From Thermomonas hydrothermalis (GTDB taxonomy: Bacteria > Pseudomonadota > Gammaproteobacteria > Xanthomonadales > Xanthomonadaceae): a stretch of DNA of 34,982 nt. The notes under the pieces are model-generated. The model made no database searches, was not told the origin of the DNA, and was given only the letters and a program-made list of their open reading frames with translations. Location: assembly GCF_900129205.1 (NCBI RefSeq), contig NZ_FQUK01000028.1, forward strand, positions 1 to 34,982, written 5' to 3'. Both the position numbers and the translations under genes were made by a program. This document shows, one piece after another, positions 16,818 to 25,741 of the stretch (the first letter of the stretch is position 1; every line of letters begins with the position of its first letter).

Positions 16818-17488
16818 CCGACACCGCGCCGGCCATTGCGGCCGGCGACGGGCACGGTTGTCCACTGTGTGGGACGCAGACCACATGTTTCTGCGCAGAT
16901 CGCGCGCGCCGTTACTTTGAGTGTCCGAGTTGCCGGCTGGTGTCGGCCGATCCGGCCTCGCACCTCTGTGCGTCTGATGAGCGAGCGATCTACGACCTGC
17001 ACCAGAACGACCCCGCCGATGCGCGCTACCGCGCGTTTCTGGCGCGGTTGGCGGCGCCACTGCAGGCGAAGCTGACGCCGGGCATGCGCGGGCTGGACTT
17101 CGGCTGCGGGCCGGGGCCGGTGCTGGCACAGATGCTGCGCGAAGCGGGCATGGCGATGTGCGAGTACGACCCGTTCTACGCACCGGACGCGACGCGGCTG
17201 GAGACGCAGTACGACTTCGTGACCTGCACCGAAGTGGTGGAGCATTTCCGCGACCCGCTGGCCGGCTGGACCCAGCTGGCCGCGCTGGTGCGCCCCGGCG
17301 GCTGGCTGGGGGTGATGACCCAGTTGGCACCTGAGCTGCCGGCGAACTTCCTGCGCTGGCGCTACCGCGACGACCGCACCCACGTCAGTTTCCACCGTCT
17401 GGCCACATTGCAATGGCTGGCAGTTCGCTTCGGCTTTGCACTGGAACAAGTGGAAAGCCAGGCCTTCCTGCTGCATAGGCAGGGCTGA
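16814..17488 (+). CDS. Zinc-ribbon class I SAM-dependent methyltransferase inside the ole cluster
   Basis: A 224-residue protein starting at GTG 16814, overlapping the oleA stop (GTGA). Residues 10-45 contain a treble-clef-like metal site, HGCPLCGTQT...CFC...YFECPSCRLVSADP. This is followed by a Rossmann methyltransferase domain with motif I GLDFGCGPGPVLAQML, the acidic loop CEYDPFYAP, motif IV DFVTCTEVVEHF, and LVRPGGWLGVMTQL. The layout resembles small UbiG/Methyltransf_11-like enzymes with an N-terminal Zn ribbon. The substrate is unknown. Translational coupling to oleA suggests, but does not prove, a link to olefin or beta-ketoacid metabolism; it is not one of the four canonical Ole proteins. 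Confidence 0.85.
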   Translation: MTDTAPAIAAGDGHGCPLCGTQTTCFCADRARRYFECPSCRLVSADPASHLCASDERAIYDLHQNDPADARYRAFLARLAAPLQAKLTPGMRGLDFGCGPGPVLAQMLREAGMAMCEYDPFYAPDATRLETQYDFVTCTEVVEHFRDPLAGWTQLAALVRPGGWLGVMTQLAPELPANFLRWRYRDDRTHVSFHRLATLQWLAVRFGFALEQVESQAFLLHRQG

Positions 17489-17503
17489 GGGCGGCGCACC
17501 GCC

Positions 17504-17509
17504 TACAAT
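17504..17509 (+). promoter_or_regulatory. -10 element of oleB, leaderless layout
   Basis: TACAAT ending exactly 6 bases before the oleB ATG at 17516, in the 27-base gap after the methyltransferase gene. oleB may therefore have its own leaderless transcript as well as read-through from oleA. Confidence 0.55.
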
Positions 17510-17515
17510 GGGCGG

Positions 17516-18418
17516 ATGCGCTTTCCCGACTATCCCTTTACCCCGCACCGCTTCGAGGTTCGTCCCGGCATCGCCATGTCCTTCCTTGACGAAGGTCCGC
17601 GCGATGGCGAGGTGGTGGTGATGCTGCACGGCAATCCGTCGTGGAGCTACTACTGGCGCCATCTGGTGCTGGGCCTGCGCGACAGGTACCGCTGCATCGT
17701 GCCGGATCATGTCGGCATGGGGCTGAGTGATCGCCCCGATGATGGCCCGCAGGCGCAGCCGCGCTATGACTACACCCTGCAGTCGCGCATCGATGACCTG
17801 GCTGCACTGCTGCAACATCTCGGCATTGACGGCCCGGTGACGCTGGCGCTGCACGACTGGGGTGGGGCGATCGGCTTTGGCTGGGCACTGCGCGATCCGG
17901 CGCGGGTGCGGCGGCTGATCATCACCAACACCGGCGCCTTCCCGTTGCCTGCGGGCAAGCGTTTCCCGCGCCGGCTGGCGCTGGGGCGGGATTCACGGCT
18001 GGGTGGCTGGCTGATCCGCCGGTTCAACTTGTTCGCGCGTGGTGCCGCGCATCTGGGCACCGTGCGCCGGCTGCCGAAGGCGGTGCGGGCCGCCTACAGT
18101 CAGGTGTATGACGGCTGGGATCGGGCCATTGCCACCGTGCGCTTCATGCAGGACATCCCGTTGCACGACGGCGATCGCGCCATGCCGCTGGTGCAGGCCA
18201 TGGCCCAGGCCCTACCCGGCTATGCCGACCGGCCAGCGCTGCTGGCCTGGGGGTTGCGCGATTTCGTGTTCGATCAGCATTTCCTCGACGGCTTCCGCGC
18301 CGCCCTGCCCCAGGCCGAGGTGCACGCCTTTGCCGACGCCGGCCACTACGTGCTGGAAGACAAGCACGAAGTGCTGGTGCCCAGGATGCGCGCGTTCTTG
18401 CAGCAGCACCCGCTCTGA
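17516..18418 (+). CDS. oleB: OleB, beta-lactone decarboxylase (alpha/beta hydrolase)
   Basis: A 300-residue alpha/beta hydrolase of the haloalkane-dehalogenase superfamily. In the Ole pathway it splits the cis-beta-lactone made by OleC into a cis-olefin and CO2. Features in order are VVMLHGNPSWSYYWRHLV (oxyanion loop), PDHVGMGLSDRP, the nucleophile Asp114 in LALHDWGGAIG, and the general base His277 in DAGHYVLEDK. An Asp nucleophile instead of Ser fits OleB. The length is normal. In some bacteria oleB is fused to oleC; here the two are separate, with a convergent ykgJ gene between. The stop lies 10 bases from the end of that gene. Confidence 0.96.
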   Translation: MRFPDYPFTPHRFEVRPGIAMSFLDEGPRDGEVVVMLHGNPSWSYYWRHLVLGLRDRYRCIVPDHVGMGLSDRPDDGPQAQPRYDYTLQSRIDDLAALLQHLGIDGPVTLALHDWGGAIGFGWALRDPARVRRLIITNTGAFPLPAGKRFPRRLALGRDSRLGGWLIRRFNLFARGAAHLGTVRRLPKAVRAAYSQVYDGWDRAIATVRFMQDIPLHDGDRAMPLVQAMAQALPGYADRPALLAWGLRDFVFDQHFLDGFRAALPQAEVHAFADAGHYVLEDKHEVLVPRMRAFLQQHPL

Positions 18419-18428
18419 ATCACGAAAG

Positions 18429-18842
18429 TCAGGCCGCCAGCGGCGGCGACGGGCTACGGTCGTCGTCATCGGGCTGCGGATCGTTGCCGGCACCGTCACG
18501 CCAGTGCCAGTCCGCGGGTGTCAGCAGCGGCAGCCCCCAGGCGGCACGTGCCTTGTCGCATTGCGGGCTGGGTTTGCCGAACTCCCAGGACGCATCCACT
18601 TCACGGCACACCGACGGCCGCTGCGGATGGATACGGCAGCGCGAACGCTGGCCGATCTCGGCGTCCAGCGCCACGCAGCGGATCGGCGGCGCCAGGGTGC
18701 CGCGCATGCACAGACGGTGGGCATCCAGACGCTCGGTCAGCGCTGCCGGGACTCCACCTGGGGTGACCTCATCCGATTCCAGCCAGTGGAACGCAACGCG
18801 GTACTGGGTGCAGCAGGCGCCACAGGTGAGGCAGGGATGCAT
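18429..18842 (-). CDS. YkgJ-family cysteine cluster protein
   Basis: A 137-residue protein whose N-terminus MHPCLTCGACCTQYRV carries the CxxCxxCC cluster of the YkgJ/UPF0153 family, thought to bind a metal or Fe-S centre. Further cysteines follow at LCMRG, IRCVALDAEIGQRSRCRIHPQRPSVC and PQCDKAR, as usual in the family. The C-terminus is an acidic, probably disordered tail (DDDDRSPSPP). No biochemical role is established. It lies opposite to and between oleB and oleC, convergent with oleB (10-base gap) and divergent from oleC (157 bases), so it is not part of the ole transcript. Confidence 0.9.
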   Translation of the reverse strand: MHPCLTCGACCTQYRVAFHWLESDEVTPGGVPAALTERLDAHRLCMRGTLAPPIRCVALDAEIGQRSRCRIHPQRPSVCREVDASWEFGKPSPQCDKARAAWGLPLLTPADWHWRDGAGNDPQPDDDDRSPSPPLAA

Positions 18843-18987
18843 ACAGGCCGGGCCGTGCGCGGCAATCAGTCAAGAGGAGCGAAATTGTTTCCTGCCGGAG
18901 GCAGACATGGCAACCATGCCGGCGGGGCTCACCCTGGCCTGGCGGTGTTCGTCCACGGCGGGCTCGATACACCCTCGCTGGGGCGGC

Positions 18988-18993
18988 GATAAT
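18988..18993 (+). promoter_or_regulatory. -10 element of oleC, leaderless layout
   Basis: GATAAT ending exactly 6 bases before the oleC ATG at 19000, the same spacing as the TACAAT hexamers of oleB and ubiJ. A possible -35-like TCGATA (18964-18969) lies 18 bases upstream. The remaining part of 18843-18999 shows nothing else clear. Confidence 0.55.
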
Positions 18994-18999
18994 GCGGCC

Positions 19000-20658
19000 A
19001 TGACCTCGATCTGCAACATTGCAGCCGCGCTGCCGCGGCTGGCCCAGGCGCAGCCCGATCAGGTGGCGATCCGCTGCCCTGGTCGCCGTGGCCGCTATGA
19101 CGTGGCGTTGACCTATGCCCAGCTGGATGCCCGCAGCGACGCCATCGCCGCCGGTCTGGCCCGGCACGGCATCGGGCGCGGCACGCGCACGGTGGTGATG
19201 GTGCGGCCCACGCCCGAGTTTTTCCTGCTGATGTTTGCGCTGTTCAAGGCCGGGGCGGTGCCGGTGCTGGTCGATCCCGGCATCGACCGGCGCGCGCTGA
19301 AGCAGTGTCTGGACGAGGCGCAGCCGCAGGCGTTCATTGGCATTCCGCTGGCGCTGCTGGCCAAGACGCTGCTGGGCTGGGCGTGCTCGGCGTCGGTGCG
19401 CATCACCACCGGGCGCTGGCCGCTGCTGGCCGATGCCACGCTGGCGCGGATCGAGGCCGACGGCGCCGGTGCCGGGCCGCAGCTGGCCGCCACCGACGGT
19501 GAGGACGTGGCGGCGATTTTGTTCACCAGCGGCAGTACCGGCGTGCCCAAGGGCGTGGTGTACCGGCACCGCCATTTCGTGGCGCAGATCGACATGCTGC
19601 GGCAGGCATTCGGGATCACACCGGGTGGCGTGGATTTCCCCACTTTTCCGCCGTTTGCGCTGTTCGATCCGGCGCTGGGCCTGACCAGCATCATCCCCGA
19701 CATGGACCCGACGCGGCCGGCGCAGGCCGATCCGCGCAAGCTGCATGCGGCCATCGCGCGCTTTGGCGCCACTCAGTTATTCGGCTCGCCGGCGCTGATG
19801 CGGGTGCTGGCCGAGTATGGCGAGGCGCTGCCGACCCTGCGGCGGGTCACCAGTGCCGGCGCACCAGTGCCGCCACAGGTGGTGGAGCGGATGCTGACGC
19901 TGCTGCCGCGGGAGGCCCAGTTCTGGACGCCATACGGCGCCACCGAATGCCTGCCGGTGGCGGTGATCGAAGGCCGCGAGCTGCTCACCTTGCGCGCGCG
20001 CACCGAAAGCGGCGCCGGTACCTGCGTGGGGCGGCCGGTGGCCGGCAATACCGTGCGCATCATCGCCATCAGTGACGCGCCGATCGCGGACTGGTCGCAG
20101 GTGCAGGAAGTGCCGCCGGGTGTGGTGGGCGAAATCACCGTCGCAGGCCCCAGCGCCACCGACAGTTATTTCAACCGCGACGCCCAGACCGCCCTGGCCA
20201 AGATCCGCGAGACCCTGCCCGACGGCAGCCATCGCATCGTCCACCGCATGGGTGATCTGGGCTGGTTCGACGACGAGGGCCGGCTGTGGTTCTGTGGCCG
20301 CAAGTCGCAGCGGGTGGTCCTTGATGCGCAGACCACCTTGTGTACCGAACAGGTGGAGCCGATCTTCAACACCCATCCGCAGGTGTTGCGCACCGCATTG
20401 GTCGGCGTTGGCCCGGCAGGTGCGCAGCAGCCGGTGCTGGTGTTCGAACTCCGGCCTGGGGTCAAGGCCAACCCGGTCGAGGTGGCCGACGAACTGCGCC
20501 ACATCGCACAGGGCTTCGTTCACACCGCCCGGATCGAACGCTTCCTGCATTACCCCAAGCCGTTCCCGGTGGACATCCGCCACAACGCCAAGATCGGCCG
20601 CGAGGCGCTGGCGGTATGGGCGACCCAGCAGTTGCAGCGACAGGGTGTGATGCGATGA
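19000..20658 (+). CDS. oleC: OleC, beta-lactone synthetase (AMP-binding enzyme)
   Basis: A 552-residue member of the adenylate-forming (ANL) superfamily. In the Ole pathway it uses ATP to convert the 2-alkyl-3-hydroxyacid from OleD into a cis-beta-lactone. Motifs are the phosphate-binding loop [31 protein letters not shown], the adenine motif [11 protein letters not shown], and [25 protein letters not shown]. The C-terminal lysine region is [16 protein letters not shown]. The ATG at 19000 begins [14 protein letters not shown]. The frame is open further upstream but runs antisense through the ykgJ gene. The last codons overlap oleD (ATGA), so the two are coupled. Confidence 0.96.
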   Translation: MTSICNIAAALPRLAQAQPDQVAIRCPGRRGRYDVALTYAQLDARSDAIAAGLARHGIGRGTRTVVMVRPTPEFFLLMFALFKAGAVPVLVDPGIDRRALKQCLDEAQPQAFIGIPLALLAKTLLGWACSASVRITTGRWPLLADATLARIEADGAGAGPQLAATDGEDVAAILFTSGSTGVPKGVVYRHRHFVAQIDMLRQAFGITPGGVDFPTFPPFALFDPALGLTSIIPDMDPTRPAQADPRKLHAAIARFGATQLFGSPALMRVLAEYGEALPTLRRVTSAGAPVPPQVVERMLTLLPREAQFWTPYGATECLPVAVIEGRELLTLRARTESGAGTCVGRPVAGNTVRIIAISDAPIADWSQVQEVPPGVVGEITVAGPSATDSYFNRDAQTALAKIRETLPDGSHRIVHRMGDLGWFDDEGRLWFCGRKSQRVVLDAQTTLCTEQVEPIFNTHPQVLRTALVGVGPAGAQQPVLVFELRPGVKANPVEVADELRHIAQGFVHTARIERFLHYPKPFPVDIRHNAKIGREALAVWATQQLQRQGVMR

Positions 20659-21656
20659 AAGTGCTGGTGACCGGTGGCGGTGGGTTTCTCGGGCGTGCGC
20701 TGTGCCGCGCCTTGCGTGCACGTGGGGACACCGTGGTCAGCTTCAGCCGCCAGTACCATGCCGCCCTTGAGCCGTTGGGGGTGCGGCAGGTGCAGGGCGA
20801 TCTGGCCGACCGCGATGCGGTGATGCGTGCGTTTGCAGATGGCTACGACGCGGTGCTGCACAACGCGGCCAAAGCGGGTGCCTGGGGCAGCCATGCCAGC
20901 TATTTCTCCGCCAACGTGCTGGGCACCCGCCACGTGATCGCCGCCTGCCGCGCCCACGGCATCGGCCGCCTGGTTCACACCTCCACGCCCAGCGTGGCCC
21001 ATCGCGCCACCCATCCCGTGGAAGGCGCCAGTGCCGACGAGGTGCCCTACGGCGAAGGCGTCAAAGCACATTACGCCGCCACCAAGATCATCGCCGAGCG
21101 CGAGGTGCTGGCCGCCAACGGTCCGGCACTGGCCACGGTGGCCTTGCGTCCGCGTCTGATCTGGGGCCCGGATGACACCCAGCTGCTGCCGCGGCTGGTG
21201 CAGGCGGCTCGCAGCGGCCGGCTGCGGCTGGTTGGCGGCGGCGACAATCTGGTCGATACCACCTACATCGACAACGCCGCGCAGGCGCATCTGGATGCGC
21301 TCGATCACCTGCACCCGGGCGCGGCCTGTGCCGGGCGCGCCTACTTCATCAGCAACGGTGAACCCTGGCCGTTGCGTGAAGTGCTCAACGCCCTGCTGCG
21401 CGCCGCCGGTGCGCCGGAAGTGCACAAGCGCATCCCGTTCCGTGCCGCCTATGCACTGGGTGCCGTCTGCGAAGGGCTGTGGACGCTGCTGCCACTGCCC
21501 GGTGACCCGCCGATGACGCGCTTTCTGGCCGAGCAACTGGCCACGCCGCACTGGTATTCGATGGCGCCGGCGCAGCGTGATTTTGGTTACCTGCCGCGGG
21601 TGTCGATGGCCGAGGGGCTGGCGCGACTGCGGGCATCGCTGGCCACGGCGGGCTGA
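20655..21656 (+). CDS. oleD: OleD, NADPH-dependent 2-alkyl-3-oxoalkanoate reductase
   Basis: A 333-residue extended short-chain dehydrogenase that reduces the beta-ketoacid from OleA to a 2-alkyl-3-hydroxyacid. The Rossmann motif [20 protein letters not shown] is followed by VVSFSRQY (cofactor ribose loop), [10 protein letters not shown], a catalytic Ser in LVHTSTPSV, and the YxxxK pair in [20 protein letters not shown] and [17 protein letters not shown] are typical of 3-beta-HSD-like epimerases. It overlaps oleC by 4 bases, consistent with a unit dedicated to one pathway. The length is normal. Confidence 0.96.
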   Translation: MKVLVTGGGGFLGRALCRALRARGDTVVSFSRQYHAALEPLGVRQVQGDLADRDAVMRAFADGYDAVLHNAAKAGAWGSHASYFSANVLGTRHVIAACRAHGIGRLVHTSTPSVAHRATHPVEGASADEVPYGEGVKAHYAATKIIAEREVLAANGPALATVALRPRLIWGPDDTQLLPRLVQAARSGRLRLVGGGDNLVDTTYIDNAAQAHLDALDHLHPGAACAGRAYFISNGEPWPLREVLNALLRAAGAPEVHKRIPFRAAYALGAVCEGLWTLLPLPGDPPMTRFLAEQLATPHWYSMAPAQRDFGYLPRVSMAEGLARLRASLATAG

Positions 21657-21684
21657 CGCCGGGCCGGCGGGGTCAACCTCGGCC

Positions 21685-21690
21685 TACAAT
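21685..21690 (+). promoter_or_regulatory. -10 element of ubiJ, leaderless layout
   Basis: TACAAT ending exactly 6 bases before the ubiJ ATG at 21697. It separates the ubiquinone genes from the ole genes, whose last stop is only 40 bases upstream. Confidence 0.55.
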
Positions 21691-21696
21691 GCGCGC

Positions 21697-22335
21697 ATGA
21701 GTGATTTCCCTTTCAACTGGAAACGCCCGGCCGGGCAGGCGCTGGAGCTGGCGCTCAACCGTGCATTGGCGCTGGATCCGGACACCCGTACCCGGCTGCG
21801 CGCATTGGACGGTCAGCGCATTGCCCTGCACCTGGTCACGCCACCGCTGGCGCTGCAGGTGCGGGTGGACGGTGAGGCGTTACGGGTCGGGCCGGTGGAT
21901 CCGGCGCAGACGCCGGATCTGGGCGTGCGTGCCACCCTGGGCGGGCTGCTGCGCCAGCTGCCGGTGTTTGCTGACAACCCGGCGGCGCCGACCGGCACCT
22001 TGCGGATCGAGGGCGATGCCGAGCTGGCGCGCTGCCTGCAACGGCTGGCCCGCGGCTTCGACCCGGACTGGCAACAGCCGTTCGTGCAGGTGTTCGGCGA
22101 CGTGCTGGGCGTGCAGATTGCCAACGCCGTCGCGGCTGCCTTCAGGCAGGCGCAGACGGCCGGTCGCAATCTGGCCGGCATGGCCGCCGAGTACCTCACC
22201 GAGGAAAGCCGCGACGTGGTGCCACGTGCCGAGCTGGAGGCGTTCTACGACGATGTCGATGCCCTGCGCGACGACGTCGAGCGGCTGGCGGCCAAACTGG
22301 CTCGCCTGCGCCGTGCGCGGGGGCTGGCCGCATGA
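21697..22335 (+). CDS. ubiJ: Ubiquinone biosynthesis accessory factor UbiJ
   Basis: A 212-residue UbiJ protein with an N-terminal SCP2-like lipid-binding domain (about residues 10-115; LEDPTR-like [51 protein letters not shown]) and a C-terminal coiled-coil region ([20 protein letters not shown]). In E. coli UbiJ binds ubiquinone intermediates within the cytosolic Ubi complex. The [22 protein letters not shown] block is typical. It overlaps ubiB by 4 bases (ATGA). The usual upstream partner ubiE is absent here; oleD takes its place. Confidence 0.93.
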   Translation: MSDFPFNWKRPAGQALELALNRALALDPDTRTRLRALDGQRIALHLVTPPLALQVRVDGEALRVGPVDPAQTPDLGVRATLGGLLRQLPVFADNPAAPTGTLRIEGDAELARCLQRLARGFDPDWQQPFVQVFGDVLGVQIANAVAAAFRQAQTAGRNLAGMAAEYLTEESRDVVPRAELEAFYDDVDALRDDVERLAAKLARLRRARGLAA

Positions 22336-23993
22336 AGTCGGTGCTGCGGGCCTGGCGGATCGGCCGGGTATTGTTGCGCTACCGGCTGGACGCCCTGCTG
22401 GACGGCACGCCCGCGGAGCGCTGGTTGCGGCTGATGCGGCCGTTCGTGCCGCGGGCGTCGCGCGATGTCGCCACCCTGTCGCGTGGTGCGCGTCTGCGTC
22501 TGGCGCTGCAGGAACTGGGGCCGATCTTCGTCAAGTTCGGGCAGATTCTGTCCACCCGGCGCGATCTGCTGCCGCCCGATATCGCCGACGAGCTGGCATT
22601 GCTGCAAGACCGGGTGGCGCCGTTTCCCGGCGAGCAGGCACAGGCGCTGGTCGAGACCGCGCTGGGGCGGCCGATCGCGCAGGCCTATGCCCACTTCGAT
22701 CTCACCCCGCTGGCCTCGGCCTCGATCGCGCAGGTCCACGCGGCGACGCTGCACGATGGTCGCGAGGTGGTGGTCAAAGTGCTGCGGCCGGGCATCGACC
22801 GGCTGATCGCCGCCGACATCGCCCTACTGCACAGCCTGGCCGCCATGGTCGAGCGCATCCATCCGCGCGCCGACAAAATCCGCCCGCGCGAAGTGGTGGC
22901 CGAGATCGAGAACACCCTGGCCGCCGAGCTGGATCTGCTGCGTGAGGCCGGCAACGCCAGCCTGCTGCGGCGCAACTGGCTGGGCTCGCCAGATCTGTAC
23001 GTGCCCGAGGTGATCTGGAGCCACACCGCCGAGTGCGCCATGACCATGGAGCGGGTACGCGGTATCCCCTCCGACGACATCGTCGCACTCGATGCGGCCG
23101 GCATCGACCGCAAGGCGCTGGCGGCCAAGGGTGTGCGTGTGTTCTACCAGCAGGTGTTCCGCGACAACTTCTTCCACGCCGATGCGCACGCCGGCAACAT
23201 CTGGGTGGACCCGGCGCGGAAAGACGATCCGCGCTTCATCGCGCTGGACTTCGGCATCATGGGCCAGCTCTCCAGCGAGGATCAGTACTACCTCGCTGAG
23301 AACTTCATGGCGATCTTCAACCGTGATTACCGCCGCATCGCCGAGTTGCATGTGCAGGCCGGCTGGATGCCGGCGCACATCCGCATCGACGAGCTGGAAG
23401 CGGCTGCGCGCGCGGTCTGCGAGCCGTACTTCACCCGCCCGCTGAGCGAGATCTCGCTGGCCGAGGTGTTGGTCAAACTGTTCCGCACCGCACAGCGCTA
23501 CGAACTCACACTGCAACCGCAGTTGATTCTGCTGCAGAAGACTTTGCTCAACATCGAGGGCCTGGGCCGCCAGCTGGATCCCAAGATCGACATCTGGGCG
23601 GTGGCCAAACCGGTGCTGGAAGACATCCTGGCCGAGCGCTACAGCCCGCGCCGGCTGGCAACTGAACTGCGCAAACAGCTCCCGGAGCTGGTCACCCGTG
23701 CACCGGAGATGCCGCGCCTGCTGCATGCCTGGCTGCAGCAGCAGGTGGATGGTCGGCACACGCTCAACATGCATTCGCCAGACGTGCGCGCCATCACCCA
23801 GGCATTGCAACAGATGCAGCGGCGCATTGTCGCCGCCATGCTCGGCATCGGGCTGCTGCTGGCGGCGGTGCTGCTGTATGCGCTGGAGGCCGGCGGGCCG
23901 AGGCTGGGGCCACTGCCGGTTTCGGCCTGGATTGCCGGGTTGGGCGGCGTGTGGGCGTTGCTGGCAGCGTGGCCGCGCGCGCCGCGCCACTGA
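22332..23993 (+). CDS. ubiB: UbiB, atypical protein-kinase-like ubiquinone biosynthesis factor
   Basis: A 553-residue member of the ABC1/ADCK/UbiB family, which has ATPase activity and is needed for ubiquinone assembly at the inner membrane. Motifs are the KxGQ segment [20 protein letters not shown], the Ala-rich loop [15 protein letters not shown], the metal-site region [15 protein letters not shown] and [10 protein letters not shown]. Two C-terminal membrane helices are visible (about residues 500-550: [21 protein letters not shown] and [15 protein letters not shown]). The length agrees with the family. Coupling to ubiJ suggests a joint product. Confidence 0.97.
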   Translation: MKSVLRAWRIGRVLLRYRLDALLDGTPAERWLRLMRPFVPRASRDVATLSRGARLRLALQELGPIFVKFGQILSTRRDLLPPDIADELALLQDRVAPFPGEQAQALVETALGRPIAQAYAHFDLTPLASASIAQVHAATLHDGREVVVKVLRPGIDRLIAADIALLHSLAAMVERIHPRADKIRPREVVAEIENTLAAELDLLREAGNASLLRRNWLGSPDLYVPEVIWSHTAECAMTMERVRGIPSDDIVALDAAGIDRKALAAKGVRVFYQQVFRDNFFHADAHAGNIWVDPARKDDPRFIALDFGIMGQLSSEDQYYLAENFMAIFNRDYRRIAELHVQAGWMPAHIRIDELEAAARAVCEPYFTRPLSEISLAEVLVKLFRTAQRYELTLQPQLILLQKTLLNIEGLGRQLDPKIDIWAVAKPVLEDILAERYSPRRLATELRKQLPELVTRAPEMPRLLHAWLQQQVDGRHTLNMHSPDVRAITQALQQMQRRIVAAMLGIGLLLAAVLLYALEAGGPRLGPLPVSAWIAGLGGVWALLAAWPRAPRH

Positions 23994-24062
23994 GACGCGC
24001 TGCAATTGTGTAACCACCGACTGTGCCGCTAGGGTGCGCGGCGACAGGCGAGGAGCATGTGC

Positions 24063-25013
24063 ATGGGGGATTGCCGATTGCATCAACACCACCACACAGC
24101 AGACACAGGGCACGCGCATGAGCACGGCCACAGCCATGTGCCGACCGATATCCGCCACGAGCGGCCGCTGTGGTTCGCCTTCGGGCTGACCCTGCTGTTT
24201 CTGCTGGTGGAAGTGGCCGGCGGGCTGTGGAGCAACAGTCTGGCGTTGCTGTCGGATGCCGCGCACATGCTGACCGACGTCACCGCGCTGGGCATTTCGC
24301 TGCTGTCGGTGCGGCTGGCCCGGCGGCCGGCCGATGCCCGCCGCACCTATGGCTATGCGCGGCTGGAAGCGCTGGGTGCGCTGGTCAATGTCGCGCTGCT
24401 GTTCGTGGCGGCTGCCATCATCCTGCTTGAGGCGGTGCAGCGCGTGGCCGCGCCGCAGCCGGTGGCGTTTGGCCCGATGCTGTGGGTGGCATTGACCGGG
24501 CTTGCGGTGAATCTGCTGGCGATGCGCCTGTTGGCCGCCGGGGCCGGCGAGAACCTCAATGTCCGTGGCGCCTACCTTGAGGTGTTGAGCGACATGCTCG
24601 GCTCGCTGGGGGTGATCATCGGCGCAGTGCTGATTCACCTGACCGGCTGGCTGTGGCTGGATCCGCTGATCGCCGTACTGATTGCGTTGTGGGTGCTGCC
24701 GCGAGGCTGGGTGTTGCTGCGGGCGGCGGCGCAAGTGCTGATGCAGGGCGTCCCGGCCGGGCTGGAACTGGAGCAGGTACGCGCCGCCATGCAAGCAGTG
24801 GCCGGCGTGGCGGCGGTGCATGACCTGCATATCTGGGCGCTTGGCTCGCGCGAGCCAATCCTGACCGCGCACGTGTTGCTGCAGGAAGGCGTGCACGACG
24901 GCGATGGGGTGCGTGCACAGGTGGCGGCGGTGCTACGCGAGCGGTTTGCCATCACCCATGCCACCTTGCAGATGGAGGCGCGCCATTGCGGCGAGGCGCA
25001 TCTGCATGACTGA
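24063..25013 (+). CDS. Cation diffusion facilitator (CzcD/ZitB-type Zn2+ exporter)
   Basis: A 316-residue inner-membrane metal/proton antiporter. The N-terminal cytoplasmic tail is His-rich (HQHHH, HAHEHGHSH) and probably binds metal. Six membrane helices follow. The TM2 metal site is in LLSDAAHMLTDVTAL and the TM5 site in YLEVLSDMLGSLGV, the HD/HD pattern typical of Zn exporters. The C-terminal domain ends VHDLHIWALGS and MEARHCGEAHLHD. I chose the ATG at 24063, seven bases after GAGGAG; an ATG at 24057 is too close to that ribosome site. It overlaps truC by 8 bases. No metal-responsive operator was recognised. Confidence 0.93.
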   Translation: MGDCRLHQHHHTADTGHAHEHGHSHVPTDIRHERPLWFAFGLTLLFLLVEVAGGLWSNSLALLSDAAHMLTDVTALGISLLSVRLARRPADARRTYGYARLEALGALVNVALLFVAAAIILLEAVQRVAAPQPVAFGPMLWVALTGLAVNLLAMRLLAAGAGENLNVRGAYLEVLSDMLGSLGVIIGAVLIHLTGWLWLDPLIAVLIALWVLPRGWVLLRAAAQVLMQGVPAGLELEQVRAAMQAVAGVAAVHDLHIWALGSREPILTAHVLLQEGVHDGDGVRAQVAAVLRERFAITHATLQMEARHCGEAHLHD

Positions 25014-25728
25014 ACCGGTACCGGCGCTGCCAGTGCTGTACCGCGACACGGCACTGGTGGTGATCAACAAGCCTGCGGGGTTGGCGGTGCACGGCAGCCG
25101 GCTGCTCGGCGGTGAAACCGAGTTCGTGGTCGAGTATCTGCGTGACCAGCTCGGCCAGCCGGTGTTCCCGGTGCATCGGCTGGACCGCGCCACCAGCGGT
25201 TGTTTGCTGCTGGCGCTGGAGCGGGACATCGCATCGAGCCTGGGGCAGGCGATGATGTCGCGTGAAGTGGAAAAGACGTACTGGGCGATCTGCCGTGGTT
25301 GGCCGGCGGAATCGCAGTTTGTGGTCGAACATCCGCTCGATGGTGGCCCCGGCAAGCCGGAGAAAAAGCCCGCCCTGACCGAGTTTCGCGTCCTGGCCAG
25401 GTGCGAGCTCGACCTGCCCTCAGCCGGCTTTCCCACCTCGCGTTATGCCTGGCTGGAGGCGATCCCGCACACCGGCCGGTTCCGTCAGATCCGCCGGCAT
25501 CTCAAGCACATCTCGCATCACCTGATCGGTGACACCAGTCACGGCGATGGTCGCCACAACCGCCATTTCCGCATGCTTGGCATTCACCGCATGCTGCTGC
25601 ATGCCCGCCGGCTGGCGTTTTTGCACCCAGTGAGTGGGAAGCGCATCGAGGTGGTAGCCCCGGTGGATGCCGAATTTGCCCGCGCACTGGCATTGTTTGG
25701 TCAGTCCGCCGTGGATGCGGCGGGGTGA
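25006..25728 (+). CDS. truC: tRNA pseudouridine(65) synthase TruC
   Basis: A 240-residue RluA-superfamily pseudouridine synthase of the TruC type, which modifies U65 in tRNA-Ile and tRNA-Asp. The catalytic Asp is in PVHRLDRATSGCLLLA. Other blocks are LVVINKPAGLAVHGS, EKTYWAICRG, ALTEFRVLAR, and the C-terminal TGRFRQIRRHLKHISHHLIGD, where the RRH..H signature favours TruC over RluA or RluC. It has no S4 domain. The ATG at 25006 begins MTEPVPALPVLYRD and overlaps the transporter gene by 8 bases; upstream in-frame codons lie within that gene. Confidence 0.93.
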   Translation: MTEPVPALPVLYRDTALVVINKPAGLAVHGSRLLGGETEFVVEYLRDQLGQPVFPVHRLDRATSGCLLLALERDIASSLGQAMMSREVEKTYWAICRGWPAESQFVVEHPLDGGPGKPEKKPALTEFRVLARCELDLPSAGFPTSRYAWLEAIPHTGRFRQIRRHLKHISHHLIGDTSHGDGRHNRHFRMLGIHRMLLHARRLAFLHPVSGKRIEVVAPVDAEFARALALFGQSAVDAAG

Positions 25729-25729
25729 C

Positions 25730-25735
25730 TACAAT
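25730..25735 (+). promoter_or_regulatory. -10 element of the acyltransferase gene, leaderless layout
   Basis: TACAAT ending exactly 6 bases before the ATG at 25742. It begins one base past the truC stop codon. Confidence 0.55.
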
Positions 25736-25741
25736 CGACGC

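Noticed and set aside
22824-24896. Long minus-strand open frame across ubiB and the cation transporter
   Set aside because: It spans two well-supported genes in antisense and shows no recognisable domain.
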